Source: Zingiber officinale (taxonomy: Eukaryota; Streptophyta; Magnoliopsida; Zingiberales; Zingiberaceae). From it: 64,000 bases of DNA. Positions 46,656 to 59,158 of this stretch are shown piece after piece. The notes under the pieces were generated by a model. That model saw nothing but the letters and a program-made list of their open reading frames with translations, ran no database searches and was not told the origin of the DNA. Both the position numbers and the translations under genes were made by a program. The stretch spans positions 26,001,891 to 26,065,890 of the forward strand of contig NC_055990.1 of NCBI RefSeq assembly GCF_018446385.1, written 5' to 3'. Each line of letters starts with the position of its first letter. Position 1 is the first letter of the stretch.

Positions 46656-49600
46656 TTACCAGTAATCTGACGACGAGGCTCCGACGCTGGCGGACGACAG
46701 CCCGATGCTGGACGTGAACGTGGCGGTGGCGTCGCCGGCGAGATACTTCTTGAGACGATCCAAATCGTCGGCCGCGCCGAGCATTGTCGGCCGATTATCC
46801 GGGTTCTCGAGGGCGCAGACGAGCCCTAGCTCGAGCAGCTCCACGAGCGCGGTCTCCCACATCTTCCTCACCTCCAGGCTCTGATCGCTCACCTCCCTCG
46901 TCAACGGCGCATCCACCACCGTCTCCATCTTGCTCCGGTATTCCTTCCTCACCCACCTCTGCAAGCTCACTCCTTCCCCGAACATGTCGTCGGTGGGCCT
47001 CTTTCCGGTCACCATCTCTAGCACGAGAATCCCAAAGCTGTAGACGTCGCCCTTGGTCGATGCGCTTCTACCATAGCCATACTCTGGCAAACGCAATGAA
47101 ATTTATGCTTCGAATTTTCAAAAAGGGGCAAAATTTCTTTAATCCATTAGGGTTTTCGATCGCACCTGGAGCGACGTATCCAATCGATCCACAGAGAATG
47201 TTGGCGGTTGAGTTGGCCGTCGCCGCTGCCGTCTCCGCGCTCCCTTCCACCGTCATCACCAGCTTCGCGATCCCAAAGTCTGACACCAACGCGGTCATGT
47301 CGTCGTTGAGGAGAATATTACTGGGCTTGAGATCGCAATGTACGACCATGGCCGGCGAATGGTGATGCAGATAGGCCAGTCCCTCGGCGACGTCGCTGCA
47401 GATGTTGACCCGCTCCGCCAAGCTCAGCCGCGAGCTCGGCTCCCCCTTCGGGTAGAGATGGCTCTCCAGGCTCCCGTTCGCCATGAACGGGAGCACCAAG
47501 GCCTTGAAATCCGGGAGGCTACACGCCGTGATGATCCTCATCAGGTTCCTGTGCCGGATGTTCTTCAGGACCTCGCATTCCCTCTTGAAGCTCCTAGTGG
47601 AGTTGCCGGATTGCAGCTGTAGGACTTTGATCGCCACCGCCGTGCCGTCGCCAAGCACTCCTCTGTAGACTTTTCCGAAGCTGCCGGATCCTACCAATCT
47701 GCTCTTCTCGAACCCCTCTGTCGCCTCCACGAGCTCTCTGTAAGTGATTCTCGGGAAGCCCGAGGTAATACTCATGGAAAGATTCTTGCTCGCATCATCT
47801 CCTTTGTGTCTTTTGCTGCTCCTTTTTCTCATGATCATGTAAACTGTTCCGCATATGACTGTAGCCAAGAAAGCTGATACACTCACAATACCGACGAGCA
47901 ATATCAGCCCCCTGCGAGAATGCATCAAGCTCGTCCTCTTGCTATGGCAACTGGGAATTCCATGTCCAGGCAGCACGGCACAGAAATGGTTCCCTTTTAT
48001 CCGATCGGACGTCAACAAGTTGAAGATTCCGCCTTCCGGCAGGGCTCCGGAGAAGTTGTTGAAGGAGAGGTCCAGTATCGTGAGGCTGGAGCAGTGCTGA
48101 AGAGAGTACGTAATTGGTCCTGAGAGATGGTTAAAAGACAAGTCCAGTGTTTTGATGCTTAACAGATTTCCAATTGACTGAGGAATTTGTCCTTGTAAAT
48201 TGTTGTGTGACAAGTTCAGCAGCTCAACTACTACACAGCCTCCCAAGCTTTCAGGAATCTCACCACTGAATTTGTTCGTTGACAGATCGATTTCACCAAC
48301 CTTGTTCATCTGTCCCAGCTCTGTGGGCAGCTGCCCCTCTAACAAGTTGTGTGACAGATTGAAGTATAAGAGCAGGGAGTTCAAGCTCGCAACTTCAGCT
48401 GGTAGAGCTCCTGTTAGCCTGTTGTAGGACAGGTCCAAGAGCTCCAACTTTGTGTTTCCTAGGCTCAGAGGTATCGTTCCATTGAGCTGGTTTTCACTTA
48501 GTTTGAGTTGCCGCAGTTGAGTTAGATTTCCAAAAGCTGATGGAATTGGGCCTGAGAGATTGTTCTTTGATAAGTCGAGGAGGCCAATCTGACAACGAGC
48601 GGGTGGAGAAGGGATTTCTCCAGAAAAGGAGTTGTCGGACAGCCAGACTCTCAGCAGATTAGGCAGCAGCAGTAGTTCTGATGGGATCGAACCATGCAAA
48701 AGATTGTTCGACAGATCTAGCCATTTCAAGTTAACAAGCTTTGATAAGTTTGGAGGGATTGCCCCTTGAATTAGATTGTACCCGAGATCGATCTCAGAGA
48801 GATTGACACCTAGAAGACCGATACTCGCAGGCAGTTCACCTCCCAGAAGGTTACTTGCCAGTTCAAGCTCCTCCAGGTGAGTCAAGTTTGAGATGGCATC
48901 AAAGAAGGGGACAAGATTGGAGTTGCGGTCGTCCCCGGAGAAGTTGTTGTAGGAGAGGTGGAGTCTCCTCAAAGAAGACATCTGCATCAAGATCTTTGAT
49001 GGCAACACCCCACTGAAGGAGTTGTTCTCAATATCAATCTCCTCCAGTAATCTTGAATTTGTGAGAGATTCAGGGATGCCGCCGATGAGTTGGTTCGAAT
49101 ACAAAAGAAGGTTAGTCAGCAGGGGAAGATGGTACCCGAGCTGTGAGGGAATGTGGCCGGTGAACAAGTTCGTCGAAAGGTCCACATACCGCAACTTTGT
49201 GCAATTGTACAAGAGAATGACAGGAAGACGGCCATGGAGCTCATTGCCACTGAGATCAATGAATTCGAGTTTTGCAAGCATTCCAAAGCTCTCGGGGACG
49301 TTTCCTCCCAGGCCATTTTGCTTCAGAGCAAGCACCCTCAGCTGAGACAAAAATCCAAGTTCCACAGGAACCGATCCTCCGAGGGAATTATCAGACAATT
49401 CGAGCAGAATGAGATTCGAAAGATTGGACAAGAAGGGGGAGATGGTTCCTACCAAGGAGTTACCTTTAAGATTAACTCTCTCCACCCTCTGAGGAGTACT
49501 TGTGCTACAATTGATGCCATACCACTCGCAGACATGGTTTTGCTGACTCCAATCGCGCAGCGAATTTCCAGGATCAGAGACGATCCCCTTCTTGAACTCC

Positions 49601-49776
49601 AGTAGAGCAGATTGGTCTGTCCAAATTGTGCCGCTCTGATGCGAGGGACGGACGGATGAAATGAAGAGGAGGATAACAACTTTGGCCAAGACAACAGTGT
49701 GGCAATTCATTGGGGGCAAGTTTATGTTATTACTAGGGCGGTTACTCCCTGCAATCTTCTTAAGCAATGATGCCAT
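46656..49776 (-). CDS. LRR receptor-like serine/threonine kinase (At2g24130-like, non-RD)
   Basis: Plasma-membrane receptor kinase. Two exons on the minus strand, 49776-47166 and 47083-46656, joined across an 82-nt GT-AG intron that splits the APE codon region (GYVAP/EYGYGRS). The protein is 1012 aa from 49776, or 990 aa from the ATG at 49710, which would put a signal peptide (NCHTVVLAKVVILLFISSV) at the very N-terminus; I favour the latter for targeting. Order: LRR N-terminal cap (SALLEFKKGI, WYGINC), about 20 leucine-rich repeats, a transmembrane helix (LILLVGIVSVSAFLATVIC), then the kinase with GSGSFGKVYRG, AIKVL, HCDLKPSN and SDFGIAKL. Cysteine before the catalytic aspartate makes it a non-RD kinase, as in many pattern-recognition receptors. 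The frame reads 23 residues into the intron (GAIENPNG), which should not be taken as the end. Outside the duplicated block; no damage seen. Confidence 0.95.
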
Positions 49777-51005
49777 GTAGCACACTGATCAACAGTGACA
49801 CAGGTGGAGGAGGATGAAGGGTGCTGGTTAATGGATGTCCAAGTCACTATGATTGCAATCTATAGTGGTAAGTCAACTAGTGTATAGTATCTGAAAAATG
49901 ATTCCATTAAAATCATGAAAAGAACAGTGCTTCCTAATCCTATTGATTACAATGCAGATGCATACTTCCACTACATTTGGCTGTTCGAGGATTGTCTCCC
50001 ACAATACTGTAAAACATGAGGTTGGACAAGGAAGCTTCCATGTTTAATTATCCACCATCATGGTGATGAAAGGTGTAGACGCAAAGATGATAGAGAGGGA
50101 GGATAGGTGATGGCACATTCATGCTGACCCGTTCTTCCTAGCTAGTGGCCTCTTCTTGGTGCTCTTCTTTGGTGGCCTGTGGATCGAGAGGAAGATAATG
50201 CGTTAGGCAATTCTTGTCAGTGAGTGCTCCATCTCTTTCATCCCTTTCTTTTTCTTTTTCTTTTTCTCTTTCTTTTTCTTTTGTGTGGTTTTGAGATTAC
50301 AGAATGCTCTTCAGTTTTTATATCTGAAATGGTATAAGGAAAAGGTTGTTCTAACTTCTAAGTTGATGTGCAAAACGTGCATCATTTTTTTTTTCTCTAT
50401 TTTATCCTCCGAAGTTAGTAGCATTTCGATTTATTAAAATGAAAAAGTCTGATTTATCATTTTTAAAATTTTATAGATTAATCGGATCACAATGGCCAAC
50501 TCGGATCAGTGTTTATATGCGGCCCAGATTCTACGAATACACACTCCGTTTATACGGGACACGTGGTGGCCATCCAACCCATGTCACGATCGGACGGCGA
50601 ACAAAATGAATTCTTGTCCTTGGTATGGTTTCAGGGTGTAGTTTCGCTAGACAATTGCATAAATTCCTTGAAGATTGTTGCTGGTTGGGAGATCTATGAG
50701 CCGAAGCAACGTAATTAATTGGGGAACCCTAAAACTTGTGTACGGTTGCTTTGCTTTGTTGCGACTCATCAAAATCTGGCCTTGGCTTCAGGTGTCGTCG
50801 TTGGAGCCGACTGGATGTAGCCATGTAGGTGATCAGGAGAAGACTAGTTCGGTTTCTTATTTTGAAGATGCAAGTGATTTCTCACTCGAACGTAGCATTC
50901 GAATGGAGAAATGAGGGAGTTTAAACCTCACAACCCGGTTTCAAAAGTGCCGGAACCTTTCTGGAGAATGCAGAAAGTTTCAAGTCCTGTTCTTCCTACA
51001 ATTGT
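49777..51005. other. Receptor kinase promoter and spacer
   Basis: Intergenic, with a TTTTTC-type pyrimidine tract at about 50245-50282. A short basic frame near 50115-50185 (minus strand, PPKKSTKKRPLARK) is noted but not supported as a gene. A G-box-like ACACGTGG lies near 50557. Confidence 0.4.
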
Positions 51006-51009
51006 GGTA

Positions 51010-51195
51010 AAAGGTGAATACATTAGTCCACGTCAACCCGTCCCAAGGTCAATACGGAGGAGGTAAATCACGGGCGACTATTAACCTTTGGAATAGTGAC
51101 TAGCACATAAGGGAGGTATTTACCTCGGCTTTGCCCAGATTCGAACCTCAGATCTCATTGTGGCACATCTCATGCGCTAACCTTAGACCCATCCA
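51010..51195 (-). mobile_element. tRNA-related SINE candidate
   Basis: Read on the minus strand it begins GGGTCTAAGGTTAGCGCATG, with an A-box-like TTAGCGCATGAG. About 35 bases further comes a B-box-like GGTTCGAATCT. These are the internal polymerase III promoter parts of tRNA-derived SINEs. The 3' part holds CCTCCTCCGTATTGACC and GGGACGGGTTGACG. A fragment with the same 3' words lies upstream of HSFA4 in both copies. Family not identified; target duplications not found. Confidence 0.55.
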
Positions 51196-51659
51196 AAAAT
51201 ATATTGTTGGATGTTACATCATGTTTGATTTTTTAGCTATAGCCTGCGAGAAGTTGATTGATTGATGAAGATTTAAGAGTTCAAAGGGGAAAAGGATGGA
51301 AAGATTATAGTTTTGAAGAAAACTTGTATCATTTTTGATATTTTCTTGCAAGGAGTCTGGTTATTACGACGAGAATGCAGTCGAGATCTACATGCAGATG
51401 TTTGATTCTGGATTTAATCAAAATCTTCATATAACAGGTTCTATGATTGAAGAATCATGGACTTGAGCCTGGTTTGTATAGTTACAATACCTTGATAAAG
51501 GCATATCGAATTGCTGAAATGGTAGTAATGTGGTACAAGAAAGGAGAAGTAGAGGGATCAAACCTGATAGAATAATATATACTCCACAAGAACGACCTGG
51601 AGGCGGTTAGATGGTTAGTGTGGATGATGCAGATGGAATGTCATATTTAGCTCTGCCCG

Positions 51660-54400
51660 TCAAAAATTTACCTGCCAATAATTGCATCTTGTGAATGATA
51701 AATATGACTTGTTACTTGAGATATCTCAAAAAGAATTCATAAATTTCATTGAAAAGTGAACTATATTTATATACAAACTAGTAATCTATCTTAAAAACTA
51801 TAATTAGATATAATTAGATTAATTGACAATTTACTTACTTTTATATATATATATATAAAATACTCCCCCTCAAGTGTTGGAGTATTAATCATACCCAACT
51901 TATTACAACTAAAGTCGACTTAAACCTCTCCATTTAAAACTTTTGTGAAGATGTCCCCCAAGTTATTCTTCAATATTTACATATCTTGTAGAAATCATGT
52001 TTTATTGAATTTTCTCATGAACAAAATGACAATTAATTTTAATGTGCTTAGTTCCCTTATGAAACACAAAATTCGATGCAATATGAATAGCAACTTGATT
52101 ATCACACCACGGTTTTACTGGTATTAAAATTTTAAGTCTTACTTCAGTCAATAGTTGATATATTCATATTTTCTCATACATAAACTATATCATAGTCTTA
52201 TATTTTGACTCTGCATTGGATCTTGACATAATATTTTGCTTCTTACTCTTCCATGAGATTAAATTTCCTTCAACAAAGATATTATAACCTGAAATAGATC
52301 TATCCATTTTGGAACCTGCCCAATCTACATCTGAAAAAACATTTGATATGATTGTGCTTATGATTTTTATATACGATACCCCATCCAGGTGCTTCCTTCA
52401 AGTAATACAAAATTTTCTCTAACGTTGCCTAATGATAAACAGTTAGAGATGACATGAACTGACTAACAATACTAACCGAATATGTAATATCTAAACCAGT
52501 TACGGTAAAGTAATTCAACTTCCCAATCAACCTTCGATATCTCTCAGGATGTTCAAATAGTTTCCTATCTCCTGTGAGGTGTATGTTTTGTGTCATTGAA
52601 GTACTATAAGGCTTTACACCCAATTTTCTTGTCTCAATTAGTAAGTCGAGTACTTGTTTTCTCTGAGATAAAAATATACCTTTTTTACTCCTTGTAACCT
52701 CAACACCCAAGAAATACTTTAGCACTCCTAAGTCTTTCATATGAAACTGAGTATGAATGAAAGATTTAAAAGATGAGATTCTTATAGTATCACTTCCAAT
52801 GATAACAATATTATCCACATACACAACTAATAGAATGATACCTGCTGTTGATTACTTGTAGAACACAGAATGGTCAAACTTACTTTTTATCATACCAAAT
52901 TTTTCAACAGTCAAACTAAATTTTCCAAATAAAGTACGAGAACTCTGTTTCAAACCATACAAGCTTTTTGGAGACAACAAACTCGCCCTGACTTCCTTTG
53001 AGTAGCAAAATCAGGAGGTTGCTCTATATACATCTCCTTCTGAAGATCACAATGAAGAAAAACATTCTTGATATCAAGTTAATGTAAAGGTCAATTATAA
53101 ATAGCATCTATTGAGATAGACAATCGAACAGATGTCAACTTTGCAACAGAAGAAGAAAATGTCAAAATAGTCTACACTATAGGTTTGAGCATAACCTTTA
53201 GCAACAAAATGAGCTTTTAATTTGGCAACTGATCTATTTCGATTGATTTTAACTGTGAATACGCATTTGCATCCAATAGCCTATTTTCGTGAAGGTGAAT
53301 CGATAAAATCCAAGTGTTATTGTCATCTAAAGCATTCATCTCCTCTATTATTGCATTTTTCTAACCAGGATTAGATATGGTCTCACGGAGAGTTTTAGGA
53401 ATAGAGATAGAGTCAAATAAAGCAATAAATGAACAAGAGGAAGATGACAAACCATTATAAAAAGTAAAGGTAGGATAAGGATACTAGTGTTTACCTTTGC
53501 GTAATGCAATAGGAAGATCATCACTTAGAACTAGATCTGATGACGAATTAATAGGTATAGGACATGAATCAAGAGATTGACACCTGTAGTAGACTTGAAT
53601 AATAGGAGGCTTGATGGGAGCCGATTCTTGGACTAGTGCGGAGGATGTGATAGAATACATCAACATATCATCATCCTCTCTTTGACGAGTCAGAATAGGT
53701 GAGGATGAGAAATGAAATATATCTTCCATAAAAGCAATATCAATTGAGACAAGATATTTGTTAATACTGGGACAATAACACCTATAACCTTTTTAAAAAC
53801 GAGAATAACCAAGGAAGATACACTTCAAAGACTTGAGATCTAATTTAGTAACATACTGATGAATATCCCGAACAAAACAAGTGCTACTAAATATCCTAAG
53901 GTTAAGAGGAAACAACGACTTATTGGGAAAAAGGATTTTATAATGGGTCTCAATTTGATGAACAGAAAATGACATGAGGTTAATGAAAGAACATGTTATA
54001 GAAACTACATCAACCCAAAAAGATTTGGGAACATTCATTTGAAATAAAAAAAAACTCATGCAGTTTTAAGAAGATGTGTATTTTTACATTAAGTCACACC
54101 ATTTTGGAATGGAGTATTGACATAAGAGGTTTCATGAAGTATGTCATTCTGATCCATATAAGATTGGAATGAACCATATGTATATTCGTTGACATTATCA
54201 CTTTGTAAAATATGGATGAACGCATTAAACTGAGTTATAATCTCAATCCAAAAGATACAAAATAAAGAAAATAATTCAGAACAAGTTTTCATTAAATATA
54301 ACAAAGTTACACGAGAATAAGCATCCACAAAAGTAAAATACCTAAAATTGGGTTTAGACAAAATGGGACAAGTGTAAGTACTCTGGGTGAGTTTTGAAGT
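51660..54400 (-). mobile_element. Old Ty1/copia retrotransposon, pol 3' part (fossil, broken)
   Basis: On the minus strand, in element order: an integrase-like part at about 54400-53790 (SDNVNEYTYGSFQSYM, LKSLKCIFLGYSRF), reverse transcriptase at about 53050-52430 (IVIIGSDTIRISSFK, MKDLGVLKYFLGVEV), RNase H words near 52340-52220 (DVDWAGSKMDRS), then a polypurine tract CTTGAGGGGGAGTA at about 51860-51873 leading into the probable 3' LTR (about 51660-51859). It has many breaks and is old. Its 5' parts lie further right at 55320-55575 and 61456-61904, separated by later insertions. Confidence 0.8.
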
Positions 54401-55313
54401 GATCAATCAAGTTAAGTTAAGATCTACATATTTGATGCCTTGTATCTAAGTGTGCAGGGACTTAGGAGCATAAGAAGTCGAGTGGAAGATGTAATGAGTG
54501 AGAAGGATGGCATGGGAAGCGAGTTGACAAGCTTGGTACATCCGAGGGACAAAGAGTTGTGAAAGAGTACATTAGAAGACGAGAAGGACGCGTGCAACGT
54601 TTTTTAGCGACGAGAAACCGGGAGGAAGACTGCTCTAGGAGAAGGTTGGAGTTGGGTTCGGATGAGCTCAACTCTAGACGACTGGAAGAGCACCCAAGCG
54701 ACTGGACAAGTCAACTTGAGTTAACTCTTCCCAAGTGCTTAGACTAGGTCCAGGTGCCTGTACCAAGTCCAAGCATCTGGAATGTCCCAGCCACATCATC
54801 GACCCATTGCGAAGAGGATCAGAGTTGGAGTCCACGTCAGCAGACTCTAGGAGCCCAACCGAGTCCAGACACCTGGAAGCTAGCTAATAAGTCATTGATG
54901 AAGAGTCATTGTAGAGTGGATTTAGGCAACCACATCCAGCGCCCAGGAGCTGCCACGTCAACAAATGGCTAGTTTGACCAGTGAGCTATAAATAGAGCTC
55001 TGGTCTTCGAAGTTAAGAACAACACACTTGTATTTCACTTCGTGTTTTCTGTTTTCATTTCGTTTGTGCTTAGCTGCTATAAGAGGTTTCTCCACCTTCA
55101 ATAAAGGAGACTTTCTATTGGAGTTTTCACTGCCTTGGATTAGCAATCTCCCCGGTTGCAAACCAAGTAAATTTGGAGTCTTCTCTTACTTTATTTTTAT
55201 GCATTTATTTTTGTTCAACTAACGTGTGTTTATCCTTGCTAAATTTAGAAGCGAGAGAAAGTTTAAATTTATATTACAGGGCTATCACCCCCTCCTCTAG
55301 TCGACTTACACAG
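54400..55313 (+). mobile_element. Probable solo LTR inserted in the copia element
   Basis: About 0.9 kb that interrupts the copia integrase region. It has a TATA box (CTATAAATAGAG near 54985), an AATAAAGG polyadenylation-like signal near 55101, and ends GGTCCAACA. No interior or primer-binding site follows; copia sequence resumes directly after it. Left edge approximate. Confidence 0.55.
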
Positions 55314-55319
55314 GTCCAA

Positions 55320-55575
55320 CAACAAGGACCCTAAATATCATAATGAACTAATTTAAAAGGAATAGTAGCATGTTTATTTATTTTAGAACTCGAACTAAGA
55401 CGGTGATATTTTACAAACTAACACGACTCACAATCTAATAAAGACACCTTATCATATTACGGACAAAGTTTTTGAACAAAGGAAGAGATGGATGCTCCAA
55501 CCTATAATGGGCCTCAAAAGGAGAAGTGACACTCGAGCAAATAAAAAAATTTGGGAGCAATGTGCCAAGAATGTA
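55320..55575 (-). mobile_element. Copia fragment, region upstream of the integrase (fossil)
   Basis: Minus-strand words such as FKLVHYDI and LLDCESC match the segment just upstream of the integrase core in copia pol. It belongs to the same broken element as 51660-54400. Confidence 0.6.
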
Positions 55576-56389
55576 GTGTTAGGTCCCGTGCGGCCGACAA
55601 GAGGGGATGAATTGCCCTTCGAAAAGAAAATAAAACCTTTCTCAATATTTTTAAATATTAAAGCACTTGTATAAAAAGAATTGATAAACTAATTAAAAGA
55701 AAGAAGCTACCGATTTTACTTTGTTACAACTGAGAAAGTTGTTAATCTAAGACTTTGAAGCACTAACCAAATTCTCCTTTCGTCATAGGCGGAGAAGCCT
55801 CTTACAAGCATTGGAAGCACATAATGAAAGCAGTAGAACAGTAAATAAATTTATGTACAAGTGATTCTGAACTACTGGGATCAGGGTTGTATACATAGCC
55901 CTGATCTGGGAGCTTGGAAGGGTTCCGGGCACTTGGGTGTAGATAAACTTTTATCTATAGTACAACTGATCACAACAGCGTGGCAAACGATATATTTTGT
56001 GGTTCGAGTGCTTAGACCAAGTCAGGACACTCGGACTGGGTTGAACCAACCTGCGACCAAGGCTCGCACCCGGGGCACCCTGGCTGCCCAGGGTGATCTA
56101 GGTGCCCGGACCAGAGTCAACCACTAGTTGACTTTTTGTCCAGGTCTTCTGCACCAGTTTTGTTCGCTTGGGTGATTTCAGCCATCCAGAATAGGCTCAC
56201 CCGAATCCATTTTCTGGCCTTCTTGAGCAGTCTTCCGCTCCGACTTCTCGTCCCTCAGAAACGCCATGAGCCTTCTCGTCCACCAGCGTACACTTCCGCA
56301 ACGCCTCGTCCTTAGGATGCACTAAACCCATTGACTCTCTCCCATGTCGTCATTCTCGTTAATTGCATCTTTCTCTTTCTACGTATTCT
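55576..56389. mobile_element. LTR fragment of another retroelement
   Basis: Begins TGTTAGGTCCCGTGCGGCCG, typical of an LTR start, and runs about 0.8 kb until it meets the left LTR of the 56390-61455 element. GC-richer than the copia sequence around it. Its other end was not found. Family not assigned. Confidence 0.4.
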
Positions 56390-58372
56390 TGTTGGGGATC
56401 TTTGGATAGGCTAGAAGGGGGTTGAATAGACTATCACCCCAATTGTTCACTTCCTACGTATTCTTTAGTGCATAGCGGAAATATAAAACTAATACGAATA
56501 CAAAAGCTAAAGACAAGAAAGAAATGCAAACTCTAATACATTTGTTTAACATGGTTCAGAGATAAAACTACTACTCCATGGTTGTCTATAATGTGGGCGA
56601 TCCCTATCCATTGGTGGATTAGCCCTTGGCAAACTCTAGTTAACACAATCCTTCTTATTAGTGGAGAAACCTTGTCATAAACTCGATTAAGATCTTGGAG
56701 ACTCTAATTAGGTGTTAACTACTTCTAATTTCGCCACCAAGGCTAGCCTCTCCAAGCTCTATTATATAGGGATTAGGGAAATCAACAAGCTAATTTTATC
56801 ATTACCAGTCAATTGGTCCTTGTACTAGTCGACTGGTGCTAACCAACGACACTCCACAAAATCTGTGATTCTGCCAATGACTCTTTACTAGTCGATTGGT
56901 AACATCACCAGTTGATTGGTGTCTCAGTCATCAGGAACAGATACATTTTGTGCCATGCCCTAATCGACTTGTCCAGTTGTCAGTCGACTGGTAAACCCTT
57001 AAACCTAAGGTTTCCTTTCTCTAGTACATTTCTCTCACACTCGGACCGTTACAACTCATTTGACTCTTCCTTGCAGCCTTGACCTCTTACCTTTAAGCCT
57101 CTATCCTTTGGCTTTTGTCCCTCAGATGCATTCAAGCCCACGGCTTGTCCCAATATCATCCTTTACGTATGCCTCAAAGTGTGCTTCCCTTGGCTTATCC
57201 TTGCTGCCTTGTCCATGGTCCCTCAGTTGCTCCATCTTTCACCAAACCCCAAGGCATCAAGTTAAGTTAAATGCATATCCTACAAACCTGCACAACTCAA
57301 ATACACATATCAAATACAAGGATAAACTTAACTTAAATATTTTGCCCAAACATCAAAACTCATGGTCACACCGGACCCTTAAGATTGCTTCCAACAATCT
57401 CCCTCCTTTTTAATGTTCGGCAATACGTTTAAGTTAGGAAAAATATAATAGCAATCAACCATGCTATTGAAATATGCAACATGCATTGGAACCTATCACA
57501 AGGTTACCCCTGCACCTAAGCTCCCCATTGAGCTAGGCCACGAAGGTATTTAAAGGTTTTCCACTTAAACCTTACTTCTCCCCCATTATCTAATATTAAA
57601 AAGTTTCCAATAATATCCCAATTGTTGAAACTTGATCATCCAAATTGACCTTAAACTCGTGTATGTATCCCCCAAAAATCTCATACACCTATACGAGTTG
57701 TCTCGGTCAAACCTAATGCTGAGAAACAGTTTCAGACTGTATCAGTCGATTTCCATAGACCCCAATTGATTGCCCTCATCGAATTCAACTCACATAAATA
57801 TTTTGTATTTGATGAATATTGTTACCAATCGACTGGTAATTCATGCAGTTAACTGGCAACCTATTTCAACCCAAACTACAATCTGAACCCAATTTTAGAA
57901 ATACACCAAAAATTTTATAGACTTATAAAAATGTATGGAAATGTCTATTTTACCATTGTCTACTTGAAAAAAATATATTTAAAAATATATCTATCAAGGA
58001 TCCCAAGATTAACACAAAGTCCAAAACTATTTAAATGGTTCAACTGAATCTTGACCTAAAGTCCTAGTTTTGGTTTCTTCTTAATGTATTTGCTCATACT
58101 AAACCATATTACATACCTAGAATTAGTTTATATGACATCTATACATGTAAAACCAATTTTAATGCCATATGTACTCAATTTCATATTTGCATGCATGAAA
58201 CTCATTCCAAATGTGTCAACTAACTCAATGGAGACTCAAGTTCATTTCTAAATCTTGTGACACATTTTATGACCCATCTAGAATCCCAAGCAAGGTCCAC
58301 TTGAGATCCATTGACCATGGGTCCTAACTTGACTCTTTAAGCTCCCCTAGAGCTCTTAACCTTGGACACCTC

Positions 58373-59036
58373 TGTTGGGATTGTAAGGTTTCAAACATAG
58401 TCCAACATTGAAAACACATGGGAGATATCATGGGTTTATAAGAGAAAGATATCTCCATTGGTATGAGGCCTTTTGGGTAGAGCCCAAGAGCAAAACCATA
58501 AGGGATTAGGCCCAAAGTGGATAATATCATGCAATTATGGAGATATCTAAATTCTTTTCGATCTAACAATTGGTATCAGAGCCCGGACTGCTATAAGGTT
58601 TAACCACCAACTGTGCACAAGAGCTATGGTCTGATTGAGCCATGTGGGTACAATATTGACCTTGAACAAAGAAAGTGGGGGGCTCCTATGTTCGGATCAA
58701 GAGGACCAGACACCAGGCAGGAAGTCCTAGTTGCGGCTAGGCAAGGAAGTCCTAGTAGGTCGGGTGGACCGAGGGGCAGGAAGACTTGGTGGGTCAAGGA
58801 TCGGATATTGGAAGCCTGTGGTCCTTTGTTTGAGGGGGGATTGTTGGGGTTGCAAGATTGCAAACATAGTCCCACATTGAAAACATATAGAAAGATCATG
58901 GGTTTATAAGCGAAAGATATCTCCATTGACATGAGACCTTTTGGGTAGAGCCCAAGAGCAAAACCATGATGGCTTAGGCCCAAAGTGGACAATATCATGC
59001 AATTGTGGAGATATCTAAATTCTTTTCAATCCAACA
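58373..59036 (+). mobile_element. TRIM (miniature LTR retrotransposon), 664 bp
   Basis: LTRs of 196 and 195 bp (58373-58568 and 58842-59036), both starting TGTTGGG and ending CAACA or TAACA. Primer-binding site TGGTATCAGAGCC at 58571-58583; polypurine tract GAGGGGGGA at 58832-58840. A perfect 5-bp target duplication ACCTC lies at 58368-58372 and 59037-59041. The interior of about 270 bp has no coding capacity, as expected for this class. Structurally whole; its two LTRs differ at several per cent of sites, so it is not young. It lies inside the copia-type element at 56390-61455. Confidence 0.93.
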
Positions 59037-59158
59037 ACCTCATCCTTGCCATAATCATATGCAACTCTTGCATATTTCTTCTCATTGACCTTGGATGACT
59101 CTCCCTTTCCCTTGGTTGCTCCTCCCTTGCCATTATCATGTGCCACCCTAGCATATGA

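Noticed and set aside
50115-50185. Minus-strand basic peptide PPKKSTKKRPLARK, perhaps the last exon of a gene
   Set aside because: No upstream exon, splice site or family match was found; too short to support.
52400-54400. Copia reverse transcriptase and integrase frames as active genes
   Set aside because: The element is clearly a broken fossil, split by several later insertions.
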